DNA from: Prevotellaceae bacterium
GTDB lineage: Bacteria > Bacteroidota > Bacteroidia > Bacteroidales > Bacteroidaceae
Assembly: GCA_028723525.1 (NCBI GenBank)
Contig: JAQYET010000034.1
Location: 124,001-188,000, forward strand
Direction of reading: 5' to 3'
DNA length: 64,000 nt
The notes below the pieces were generated by a model. The model did no database searches. It saw nothing but the letters and a program-made list of their open reading frames with translations, and had not been told where the DNA came from. Of this stretch, positions 19,719-28,612 are shown one piece after another (positions within the stretch are counted from its first letter, which is position 1; each line of letters starts with the position of its first letter). The position numbers and the translations under genes are program-made.

Positions 19719-20969
19719 ATGAAAGAATTTGTAATATCCGAGGTCAAGGCAGAGACTGCGATACTTGTAGGCATCATAACGAAGGAGCAGGACGAAGCCA
19801 AGACAAAGGAGTATCTTGACGAGCTGGAGTTTCTCGTGGACACCGCAGGGGCGGTATGCGTGAAACGGTTTACGCAGAAAGTGAACGCCCCGAGCCAGAC
19901 ATCATACGTGGGAAAGGGAAAGCTCGAAGAGATAAGGCAATATATACACGACGAGGAGGAAAATGAGCGTGAGATTGGCATGGTGGTGTTCGACGACGAA
20001 CTGTCGGCCAAGCAGATACGCAACATAGAGCGTGAACTGAAGGTGAAGATACTCGACCGCACCTCGCTAATCCTCGACATATTCGCCATGAGAGCGCAGA
20101 CGGCTAACGCCAAGACGCAGGTGGAGCTGGCGCAATACCGCTATATGTTGCCGCGACTGCAACGCCTGTGGACCCACCTCGAGCGTCAGGGAGGCGGTTC
20201 CGGCTCCGGAGGCGGAAAGGGAAGCGTGGGACTGCGCGGTCCGGGAGAGACGCAGTTGGAAATGGACCGCCGCATAATACTTCAGCGCATCACGCTGCTG
20301 AAACAGAGGCTCGCGGAGATTGACAAGCAGAAGACCACACAACGCAAGAGCCGCGGGCGACTTATACGCGTGGCTCTCGTGGGATATACCAACGTGGGTA
20401 AGTCAACAATGATGAACCTTCTGTCGAAGAGTGAGGTGTTCGCAGAGAACAAACTCTTTGCCACTCTCGACACTACGGTGAGAAAGGTGGTGGTCGAAAA
20501 CCTGCCGTTCCTGCTCGCCGACACCGTGGGATTTATCCGGAAACTGCCCACAGACCTCGTTGACTCGTTCAAATCGACACTCGACGAGGTGCGCGAATCG
20601 GACATGCTCGTGCATGTGGTGGATATTTCGCACCCCGACTTCGAGGAACAGATTGAGGTGGTCAACAACACCCTGAAAGACCTTGGGGCTGCAGACAAGC
20701 CGCAGATGATTGTGTTCAACAAGATTGACGCTTACACATGGGTGGATAAAGAGGATGACGACCTGACCCCGCCGACGCAGGAGAACATCACGCTGGAGCA
20801 GCTGCAGAAGACGTGGATGGCGAAAATGCACGACGACTGCATCTTCATTTCGGCAAAGGAGCGTACCAATGTGGAACTTCTGCGCGACACGCTTTACAAC
20901 AAGGTGAAGCAGCTGCACGTGCAGAAATATCCATACAACGACTTCCTTTACGAGCAATACGACGAATAA
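19719..20969 (+). CDS. hflX: GTPase HflX
   Basis: 416 residues from the ATG at 19719; a TTG one codon earlier is also possible. An N-terminal HflX domain carries the SYVGKGKLEEI signature (about residue 62) and FDDELSAKQIRNIE. A glycine-rich GGGSGSGGGKGSVGLRGPGE segment is followed by a coiled coil, then the G domain with GYTNVGKST (G1, about 215), DTVGFIRKLP (G3) and NKID (G4). HflX binds the large ribosomal subunit and rescues or splits stalled ribosomes under stress. It leads a plus-strand run with the DUF4954 gene. Confidence 0.97.
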   Translation: MKEFVISEVKAETAILVGIITKEQDEAKTKEYLDELEFLVDTAGAVCVKRFTQKVNAPSQTSYVGKGKLEEIRQYIHDEEENEREIGMVVFDDELSAKQIRNIERELKVKILDRTSLILDIFAMRAQTANAKTQVELAQYRYMLPRLQRLWTHLERQGGGSGSGGGKGSVGLRGPGETQLEMDRRIILQRITLLKQRLAEIDKQKTTQRKSRGRLIRVALVGYTNVGKSTMMNLLSKSEVFAENKLFATLDTTVRKVVVENLPFLLADTVGFIRKLPTDLVDSFKSTLDEVRESDMLVHVVDISHPDFEEQIEVVNNTLKDLGAADKPQMIVFNKIDAYTWVDKEDDDLTPPTQENITLEQLQKTWMAKMHDDCIFISAKERTNVELLRDTLYNKVKQLHVQKYPYNDFLYEQYDE

Positions 20970-21036
20970 GGGGCTGCACCGGCAGGTGTACGGGGGGAGC
21001 GAATAATGACAGGAGTGATAATTTAACCGATAGCGT

Positions 21037-22902
21037 ATGGACACAGATACATACAGATACAGGAAACTTACGGAGGAGGAAATAGAAATTCTGGAGAGCA
21101 ACGGATGCCGGGCAGAGGACTGGTCGGCTATAGAAGTGGCAGAGGATTTCGTTCCGAAATATGTTAAGGACACGGTGTTCTACGGCGCGGTGAGCATTGG
21201 GATGTTCGAAAAGAACATCGAGGTGAGCCGCGGCTTCTTCAAACATTCGGGCATCTGCCGCGCCACACTGCGCAACGTTTCGGTGGGCGACAACTGCCTG
21301 ATAGAGAACATTGGCAACTTCATCAACAACTACACCATCGGCGAGGGATGCTACATATCCAACGTGTGCACTATGGAGACCAACGACGGGGCAACCTACG
21401 GACAGGGCAACCTCGTGTCGGTGCTCAACGAAGCGGGTGAGGGCAACGTGGTACTTTTCGGCAACCTGAACTCGCAGTTCGCCGCCTTCATGGTGAAGCA
21501 TTTCAAGGACAAGGAGGTGAAGGGAGCTCTGCGACGCCTCATCGACGAAGACATCCGCCTGCATATTCCCGACCGTGGCACCATAGGCAACGGCGTGAAG
21601 ATAGTAAACACCAAAGAGATTACAAACACGATAATAAACGACGCTGCCGAGATTGACGGCGCATCGCGACTGAACGACTGCTCCATTATGAGTTCGCCGA
21701 ACAACAGTGTGTATATCGGCACGGGCGTAATCTGCGAGAACTCAATCGTAAGCGACGGCTCAAGCATCATCAACAGCGTGAAGATGCAGGACTGTTTCGT
21801 GGGCGAGGCGTGCCAGATAAGCAACGGCTTCACAGCCTCGGCAAGCGTGTTCTTTGCCAACTCACACATGTCGAACGGCGAGGCGTGCGCCGCGTTCTGC
21901 GGTCCGTTCTCGGCAAGTCATCACAAGAGTTCGCTGCTAATCGGCGGTCAGTTCTCGTTCTATAATGCCGGGTCTGCCACCAACTTCTCCAATCATGCCT
22001 ACAAGATGGGACCGATACACTACGGAATACTTGAGCGCGGAACGAAGACTGCGAGCGGTTGTCACATGATAATGCCGGCAAACATCGGCGCGTTCTCCGT
22101 GTGCTTCGGCAAACTTATGAACCACCCCGACACGCGTGACCTGCCGTTCTCTTACCTCATATCATACGACAGCGACATGTATATCGTGCCTGGGCGCAAC
22201 ATAGCCACCGTGGGACTCTACCGCGACATACGCAAATGGGGCAGGCGCGACATGCGACCTAAGGAGTATCGGAAGAGCATCGTAAACTTCGATTGGCTCT
22301 CGCCGTTCTCCGTGGGGGAAATCCTGAAGGGAAAGAAAATCCTCGAAGAACTGCGCAAAGCATCGGGAAAACACGCCTCGGTGTATAACTATCATGGGTA
22401 TCTCATAAAGGGCTCGTCGCTCGAAAAGGGCATAAAATACTACGACATCGCGTTGCGCATGTACATGGGGGCAGTGATAAAGAACGTGGTGAAGCAGGGA
22501 ATGCCCGGTATTCCCACCACAAGCGTCGGACAGGATAAGTGGAACGACCTATCGGGACTGCTGCTGCCGGCAAGCGAGGAGCAACGACTCATAGACGACA
22601 TCAGGAGCGGCGAACTCCCGGACATCGGTCGAGTGCTCGACCGCTTCAAAGAGATAAACGACCGCTACCGCGAATATCAGTGGGCGTGGACATACCGCCT
22701 TATACTCGACTACTACAGACTCGACCATATCACCGAGGCAGACATTGAGCGCATACAGCATGACTACATCAATGCGCGGCGCGAATGGATTGCCGAGATA
22801 CGCAAGGATGCGGACAAGGAATATGAACTGGGCGACGTGGAGGAGACTGTGTATGAGAACTTCATCAGCAGCCTCGACAATGAAATTGACTCCGGAAATT
22901 GA
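21037..22902 (+). CDS. DUF4954 family left-handed beta-helix protein
   Basis: 621 residues, no signal peptide. Residues about 80-360 carry repeated hexapeptide-like turns (VGDNCLIENIGNFINNYTIG, IGTGVICENSIVSDGSSI) typical of a left-handed beta-helix, as in acyl- and nucleotidyl-transferases. The C-terminal third is helical (YREYQWAWTYRLILDYYRLD). It matches the DUF4954 family of Bacteroidetes by recollection. The enzymatic role is unknown; a sugar-phosphate or nucleotide-sugar function is possible from the fold only. It starts 67 bp after hflX, and its stop region leads into the M16 gene 32 bp later, so cotranscription is likely. Confidence 0.75.
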   Translation: MDTDTYRYRKLTEEEIEILESNGCRAEDWSAIEVAEDFVPKYVKDTVFYGAVSIGMFEKNIEVSRGFFKHSGICRATLRNVSVGDNCLIENIGNFINNYTIGEGCYISNVCTMETNDGATYGQGNLVSVLNEAGEGNVVLFGNLNSQFAAFMVKHFKDKEVKGALRRLIDEDIRLHIPDRGTIGNGVKIVNTKEITNTIINDAAEIDGASRLNDCSIMSSPNNSVYIGTGVICENSIVSDGSSIINSVKMQDCFVGEACQISNGFTASASVFFANSHMSNGEACAAFCGPFSASHHKSSLLIGGQFSFYNAGSATNFSNHAYKMGPIHYGILERGTKTASGCHMIMPANIGAFSVCFGKLMNHPDTRDLPFSYLISYDSDMYIVPGRNIATVGLYRDIRKWGRRDMRPKEYRKSIVNFDWLSPFSVGEILKGKKILEELRKASGKHASVYNYHGYLIKGSSLEKGIKYYDIALRMYMGAVIKNVVKQGMPGIPTTSVGQDKWNDLSGLLLPASEEQRLIDDIRSGELPDIGRVLDRFKEINDRYREYQWAWTYRLILDYYRLDHITEADIERIQHDYINARREWIAEIRKDADKEYELGDVEETVYENFISSLDNEIDSGN

Positions 22903-22934
22903 ACTTTTTAAATATAAACCTAATTATCAAATTT

Positions 22935-25832
22935 ATGAGAAAAACATTAACATTGCTACTCCTGCTGCTGTGTATCACGGCAGGTGCGAAGGACTACAAG
23001 TACCGAACAGTTGACGGCGACTTGCTGAAGACGCGCATCTACACGCTCGACAACGGTCTGCAAATCTATCTTTCGGTGAACAAGGAGAAACCGAGAATTC
23101 AGACATTCATCGCCGTGCGCACCGGCTCGAAGAACGACCCGGCAGAGACCACCGGTCTGGCTCACTACCTCGAGCACATCATGTTCAAGGGAACAAAGCA
23201 GTTCGGAACGTCTGATGCGCAGACAGAGAGCATCTATCTCGACCAAATCGAGAATCTCTATGAGGAGTATCGCAACATCACCGACCCGCAGCTGCGCCGC
23301 CAAAAATATCATGAGATTGACTCGATGTCGCAGATTGCAGCCGGATATTTTATCCCTAACGAATACGATAAGCTGATGTCAACAATCGGAGCACAGGGCA
23401 CCAACGCCTACACTTCGTTCGACGTGACATGCTACACCGAGGATATTCCTTCAAACGAGATTGACAACTGGGCAAAAATTCAGAGCGACCGCTTCATGAA
23501 CATGGTGATACGCGGGTTCCACACCGAACTCGAAGCCGTGTATGAAGAGTATAACATCGGTCTGGCTCAGGACACTCGAAAGATGTTCAACGCCCTCGCT
23601 GCGAAACTGTTCCCCGGTCATCCCTACGGCACACAGACCACTATCGGAACACAGGCTCACCTGAAAAATCCTTCGATAACCAACATCAAGCGTTACTTCG
23701 ACAAGTGGTATCGCCCGAACAACGTTGCCATCTGTATGGCAGGCGACTTCAATCCCGACGAGGTGGTGGCAATAATCGACAAATATTTCGGCAAGTGGGA
23801 ACCGGGGAAAGACGTGGTACAGCCCGATTTCGGCACACTGAAGGAACTCACACAGCCCTCCGACACCACCGTACTCGGCAAGGAAGCGGCAAACATGTGG
23901 CTCGGCTGGAGATTTGGAAAAGGAGCCTCTCTGCAGAGCGACACGCTGAATGTGATAAGTCATCTGCTCGGAAACGGCACGGCAGGTCTCATCGACCTCG
24001 ACCTCAATCAGAGCATGAAGGTGATAGATGCGTGGGCAGACACACAGATATTGATGGACGGTTCGGCATTCATAATGGGCGGAACACCTAAGGAGGGACA
24101 GCAGCTCACAGAGGTGCGCGACCTGCTTCTCGGAGAGATTGAGAAACTTAAACGCGGCGAATTCAGCGAAGAACTGCTCGAAGCGGTGAAGAACAACATG
24201 AAGCTCGACTTCTATACCCAACTCGAATTCAACCGCAGCCGTGCCGACATGTATGTGGATGCGTTCATACAAGGCAGACCGTGGGAAGTGGAAGTGGGAC
24301 GCATGGACCGCATGGCAGGCATCACCAAACAGCAGATAGTGGATTTCTGCAACCGTCACTTCAAGCAGAACTACGTGGCGGTTTATAAGGAAGAGGGAGA
24401 AGACCCGAACATCACGCCTGTGGATAAACCCGCTATCACCGAAATACCCACCAACCGCGACATGGTAAGTCAGTTCGTAAGCGACATCAAGGCATCAAAA
24501 GTTGAACCGATACAGCCGCGCTTCGTTGACTTCAACCGCGACCTCTCGCTCGGCAAGACAAAGAAAAACCTGCCTTACATCTATGTTCAGAACACCGAGA
24601 ACGGGCGTTTCGAAATGGGCTATTTCTTCAACATCGGCGATGAAAACGACCCGCGCTACAGTTACGCCGCACGCTATCTGCAACTCGTGGGAACCGACAA
24701 GATGACCGCAGAGGAGGTGAAGCAGAAGTTCTACAACCTCGCATGCGAGTTCAATGTAGGCATCGGTCGCAGCGACATGAAAATCAACCTCGGCGGACTC
24801 AACGACAACATGCCTAAAGCCGTGGCTCTGCTCGAAGACCTGATAATGAACGCACGCGCCGACAAAGAGGTGTGGAACCAGTTCGTTGAGCAAGAAGCGA
24901 AGAAGAGAGCCGACAACAAGAAAGACCAGAGAGCTAACTACAGCGCGCTCCGCAATTATGCCATGTTCGGCGAGTATAACCCGGTTCGCAACGACCTCAG
25001 CATCGAGGAACTGCGCAACACCGACCCACAGGCACTGCTCGACATGCTGAAGCAGCTGATGAAGTATGAACACACATTATTATATTATGGTCCTTCAAGC
25101 AAGGAGTCGCTGGCTGCGGTGATAGATAAGAACCACAAGACGGGCAAGAAACTCATGCCCGTACCGGAAGGGAAACGCTACGAATATCAAACCACTCCCG
25201 GCAACGAGGTGTTCATTGCACCGTATGAGGCACAGAACATCTATATGATGATGTATCACAACGACAACCGCACGTGGAACGAAGACGAACTTGCAGTGTC
25301 GTCGGTGTTCGACGAATACTTCGGCGGAGGAATGAACTCTATCGTCTTTCAGGAACTGCGCGAGGCACGCGGACTGGCATACAGTGCCGGCGCAAGCTAC
25401 AGCCTGCCTTACCGTAAGGGCGACCCGGAATACTTCACGACATCAATCATAACCCAGAATGACAAGATGATGGACTGCATCAACCAGTTCAACGCCATCC
25501 TCGACACCATTCCGCAGAGCGAGTCGGCATTCAACATCGCAAAGGATGCGCTGAAAAAGAGACTCGAAAGTCGCCGTGTCACGAAGTATGCACTCATCAA
25601 CAATTACCTCTCCAACAAGATTTTGGGCATCGACTACGACCGCAGCGAGCGCATATACAACGGTCTCGACAAACTCACAATGCAGGACATCGTGGACTAT
25701 GAGAAGCGACTCGTGGCAAACAAGACCTACCGCTACGTCATCCTTGGCGACGAGAAATCGCTCAACATGGATGCAATAAGCAAAATGGGTCCCGTGAAAC
25801 GCCTCTCCACAGAGACGATATTCGGCTACTAA
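22935..25832 (+). CDS. M16 family zinc peptidase, full-length
   Basis: 965 residues from the ATG at 22935, chosen for its signal peptide (TLTLLLLLLCITAGA). The upstream frame starting at 22899 overlaps the previous stop. The inverted zinc motif HYLEH is at residues 77-81 with the third ligand in ELEAVYEEYN downstream. The chain contains four M16 lobes; the second active half lacks HxxEH, as is usual for the inactive partner half. Insulinase/pitrilysin-type enzymes degrade peptides, here in the periplasm or at the outer membrane. Confidence 0.92.
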   Translation: MRKTLTLLLLLLCITAGAKDYKYRTVDGDLLKTRIYTLDNGLQIYLSVNKEKPRIQTFIAVRTGSKNDPAETTGLAHYLEHIMFKGTKQFGTSDAQTESIYLDQIENLYEEYRNITDPQLRRQKYHEIDSMSQIAAGYFIPNEYDKLMSTIGAQGTNAYTSFDVTCYTEDIPSNEIDNWAKIQSDRFMNMVIRGFHTELEAVYEEYNIGLAQDTRKMFNALAAKLFPGHPYGTQTTIGTQAHLKNPSITNIKRYFDKWYRPNNVAICMAGDFNPDEVVAIIDKYFGKWEPGKDVVQPDFGTLKELTQPSDTTVLGKEAANMWLGWRFGKGASLQSDTLNVISHLLGNGTAGLIDLDLNQSMKVIDAWADTQILMDGSAFIMGGTPKEGQQLTEVRDLLLGEIEKLKRGEFSEELLEAVKNNMKLDFYTQLEFNRSRADMYVDAFIQGRPWEVEVGRMDRMAGITKQQIVDFCNRHFKQNYVAVYKEEGEDPNITPVDKPAITEIPTNRDMVSQFVSDIKASKVEPIQPRFVDFNRDLSLGKTKKNLPYIYVQNTENGRFEMGYFFNIGDENDPRYSYAARYLQLVGTDKMTAEEVKQKFYNLACEFNVGIGRSDMKINLGGLNDNMPKAVALLEDLIMNARADKEVWNQFVEQEAKKRADNKKDQRANYSALRNYAMFGEYNPVRNDLSIEELRNTDPQALLDMLKQLMKYEHTLLYYGPSSKESLAAVIDKNHKTGKKLMPVPEGKRYEYQTTPGNEVFIAPYEAQNIYMMMYHNDNRTWNEDELAVSSVFDEYFGGGMNSIVFQELREARGLAYSAGASYSLPYRKGDPEYFTTSIITQNDKMMDCINQFNAILDTIPQSESAFNIAKDALKKRLESRRVTKYALINNYLSNKILGIDYDRSERIYNGLDKLTMQDIVDYEKRLVANKTYRYVILGDEKSLNMDAISKMGPVKRLSTETIFGY

Positions 25833-25840
25833 GAGCAGCG

Positions 25841-25868
25841 GCAAGGGGGCTGTCAGGCTCCCTTGCCC
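25841..25868 (+). terminator. Hairpin between the M16 peptidase and fumarase genes
   Basis: Stem GGCAAGGG / CCCTTGCC with a 12-nt loop, just after the peptidase stop. No T-tract follows, so it may be a processing or mRNA-stability element rather than a true intrinsic terminator. Confidence 0.4.
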
Positions 25869-25916
25869 CAAGCTATAGGAAACAGAACGTAAACATTATA
25901 AAATACAACAAACATT

Positions 25917-27563
25917 ATGGCAAATACACCTGAGTTCAAGTATGCTCCCATGTTCCAGAAAGGAAAAGACACAACGGAGTACCGCTTGCTCTCGAAAGAG
26001 GGTATAAGCACCGGCGAATTTGAAGGTCACAAGATTTTGAAAGTCAGCAAGGAGGCACTCACCCTGCTCTCACAACAGGCATTCCACGACGTGGAGTTCA
26101 TGCTGCGCCGCGAGCATAACATGCAAGTGGCTGCGATACTCAGCGACCCGGAATCGTCAGAAAACGACAAATACGTGGCACTGCAGTTCCTCCGCAACGC
26201 CGAGACTGCATGCAAAGGCATACTGCCTTTCTGTCAAGACACGGGCACGGCAATCATCCACGGCGAGAAAGGACAGCAGGTATGGACAGGCTTCGAGGAC
26301 GAAGAGGCTCTCGCACGGGGCGTGTATAACACCTTCACCGAGGACAACCTGCGCTACTCACAGAACGCTCCGCTCAACATGTACGACGAGATTAACACCC
26401 GCTGTAACCTCCCGGCGCAGATTGATATAGAAGCAGTGGAGGGCGACGAGTACCGTTTCGTGATGGTGGCAAAGGGCGGCGGCTCCGCAAACAAGACCTA
26501 CTTCTACCCCATGACCAAGGCAACGATACAGAACGAGAGCACCTTGCTGCCCTTCCTCGTTGAGAAAATGAAGAGCCTCGGCACCGCAGCATGCCCGCCT
26601 TATCACATCGCATTCGTCATCGGAGGCACTTCGGCAGAGAAGAACCTGCTGACAGTGAAGCTCGCAAGCATAAAGTACTACGACGACCTTCCTACCACCG
26701 GCGACGAGACCGGGCGCGCTTTCCGCGACATCGACCTTGAGAACAAACTGCTCATCGAGGCACAGAAGATCGGGCTCGGAGCACAGTTCGGAGGCAAGGC
26801 GTTTGCCCACGACGTGCGGGTTGTGCGCCTGCCGCGCCACGGGGCGAGCTGTCCTATCGGCATGGGAGTGAGCTGTTCTGCCGACCGTAACATCAAAGCG
26901 AAGATTAACGCAGACGGTATATGGTTGGAGAAAATGGACAACAACCCCACAGAACTTATCCCCGAAGAGTACCGCAAGCCGGGAGAGGGCGGCAAGGGAG
27001 TAGAGATTGACCTCGACAAGGGCATCGACAGTGTGCGCGCCGAGTTGTCCAAGTATCCCGTGAGCACCCGCGTCAACCTGAAGGGAACCATCATCGTGGC
27101 ACGCGACATTGCCCATGCGAAACTCAAGGCACGCCTCGACGCAGGCGAGGGAATGCCGTCATACTTCAAGGATTACCCCATACTCTATGCCGGTCCTGCC
27201 AAAACTCCGGAGGGTTATCCCTGCGGCGCGATGGGACCGACCACTGCCAACCGCATGGACCCGTATGTTGACGAGTTCCAAGAGCATGGTGCTTCGCTCG
27301 TGATGATTGCCAAGGGCAACCGCACCGACGCCGTTACGGAGGCTTGTCACAAGCATGGCGGGTTCTATCTCGGCACCATCGGTGGCGTGGCAGCAGTGCT
27401 TTCGCAGTCGAGCATCAAGTCGATAGAGTGCGTGGAATATCCCGAGCTCGGTATGGAGGCGATATGGAAAATCGACGTCGAAGACTTCCCCGCCTTCATC
27501 CTCGTTGACGACAAGGGCAACGATTTCTTCAAACAACTGAAGCCACGGCAGTGCAGTTGCTGA
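25917..27563 (+). CDS. fumB: Fumarate hydratase, class I (iron-sulfur)
   Basis: 548 residues, the length of fused two-domain class I fumarases. Cluster and active-site features include [11 protein letters not shown] (first Cys), [13 protein letters not shown] (second Cys region), the substrate-binding [13 protein letters not shown] and, in the C-terminal domain, [25 protein letters not shown]. It interconverts fumarate and malate. In anaerobic Bacteroidales it works in the reductive branch that leads to succinate and propionate. It ends at a strong bidirectional terminator. Confidence 0.96.
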   Translation: MANTPEFKYAPMFQKGKDTTEYRLLSKEGISTGEFEGHKILKVSKEALTLLSQQAFHDVEFMLRREHNMQVAAILSDPESSENDKYVALQFLRNAETACKGILPFCQDTGTAIIHGEKGQQVWTGFEDEEALARGVYNTFTEDNLRYSQNAPLNMYDEINTRCNLPAQIDIEAVEGDEYRFVMVAKGGGSANKTYFYPMTKATIQNESTLLPFLVEKMKSLGTAACPPYHIAFVIGGTSAEKNLLTVKLASIKYYDDLPTTGDETGRAFRDIDLENKLLIEAQKIGLGAQFGGKAFAHDVRVVRLPRHGASCPIGMGVSCSADRNIKAKINADGIWLEKMDNNPTELIPEEYRKPGEGGKGVEIDLDKGIDSVRAELSKYPVSTRVNLKGTIIVARDIAHAKLKARLDAGEGMPSYFKDYPILYAGPAKTPEGYPCGAMGPTTANRMDPYVDEFQEHGASLVMIAKGNRTDAVTEACHKHGGFYLGTIGGVAAVLSQSSIKSIECVEYPELGMEAIWKIDVEDFPAFILVDDKGNDFFKQLKPRQCSC

Positions 27564-27590
27564 ACGTTACCTGAAATAACATCGCAATAG

Positions 27591-27633
27591 AAGAAGAGGT
27601 TTTAGCCGCATCTCGCCGCTAAAACCTCTTCTT
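27591..27633. terminator. Bidirectional terminator between fumarase and the outer-membrane pseudogene
   Basis: A perfect 16-bp stem AAGAAGAGGTTTTAGC / GCTAAAACCTCTTCTT with an 11-nt loop. It lies 27 bp after the plus-strand stop and 28 bp after the minus-strand stop of the convergent gene. Confidence 0.8.
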
Positions 27634-27661
27634 CCGTATATAATATATGAGAATGTTATTG

Positions 27662-28318
27662 TCAGAACGTGTAAGACAGCGTTGTTGAGATAGTGCTGTT
27701 CTTATAGCTTGAGCCTTTTGTTCCGGGCAGTTTTTTATCATTGTCCACGAGGTTGGGGAAGCCGAATTCGTAGTTACACTTCACCCTTACCCTGTTTGAG
27801 ATGTCGGCACCGACGCCGAATGTCAGTCCGCAATCAAACCTCTTGAGACCGCCTTTGCCGAAAATGTCATGCGTGGTATTCTTTTTCCCTTCAGATTTCA
27901 CCTGCTGACTTCCCCACAGAGAGCACGTAACATACGGTCCTGCCTCAACAAACAGTTTGTTGTTTCCTCCCAACGAGAAGTTCTTTCCTACCAAAACGGG
28001 GATTTCAAGAGCCGTAGTGTTTACCCTTGTCTCAATAAGCACGTTCTCGGTTTCCGACTTAGGGAAGAACACATTGTCCACCTTGTAACCCTTCTGCGAA
28101 AGAAGCATCGCGCCACCGAGATACCAAGAGTTGTCGCTTCCGCTCAGGTCGTAGAGCACATTCCCGCCAACCACATAACCGAGGGTAGCCCCACACGGTC
28201 TGCTTCCGCGCGCAACATTGACGTTAAGTCCTGATTAAACACCAAATCTAAATCCCTGTGCATTGGCTGCGAGGCAGGTAACGCTCAACAGCACTGCGAA
28301 AAATGTCTTTTTTAACAT
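27662..28318 (-). pseudogene. Porin-like outer-membrane beta-barrel gene with an in-frame stop
   Basis: The frame starts at the ATG at 28318 with a good signal peptide (MLKKTFFAVLLSVTCLAANA-QG), but codon 28 is TAA (28235-28237), directly after GFRFGV. The same frame then continues SGLNVNVARGS and runs as a beta-barrel to a C-terminal aromatic residue (TTLSYTF) at 27662. A single C-to-T change in CAA would create this stop. The open part from 28174 would lack a signal peptide. The intact protein would be about 218 residues, of the small outer-membrane beta-barrel family. Either recently inactivated or a sequence error. A TACTTTTG element at 28372-28379 is a possible promoter. Confidence 0.75.
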
Positions 28319-28541
28319 AGTGTTTAGTTTTATAGTTTATAAATAAAAAGGTTATAAGACTTTATCGGTGGCAAAAGTAGAAATTATCCTCGTATTTTTC
28401 AATACCTCTTTTTAGGTATTTCTTTAATTTTTAATTTATAACCATCATTATTGTTCTTTAACACACACAGGCGTCTTCCAACAGCTTTACTTCACCCCCG
28501 GCGACCTATAAGCAGTCATCACCCACAGCGGCAGCAAACGG

Positions 28542-28577
28542 CAGGCAGGTATCTGCCCGGTTGCAAATACCTGCCTG
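28542..28577 (-). terminator. Hairpin after the phosphate transporter gene
   Basis: Stem CAGGCAGGTAT / ATACCTGCCTG, 36 bp past the stop of the minus-strand transporter. There is only a short T-tract beyond it. The rest of 28319-28612 shows nothing but the possible promoter noted for the pseudogene. Confidence 0.6.
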
Positions 28578-28612
28578 TTGTTATGGGAACCCTGCGCGGG
28601 TTGTGTAATATG

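Noticed and set aside
27662..28318. Stop-codon readthrough or recoding in the outer-membrane protein gene
   Set aside because: The stop is TAA with no recoding hairpin recognised; simple mutation is the simpler reading.
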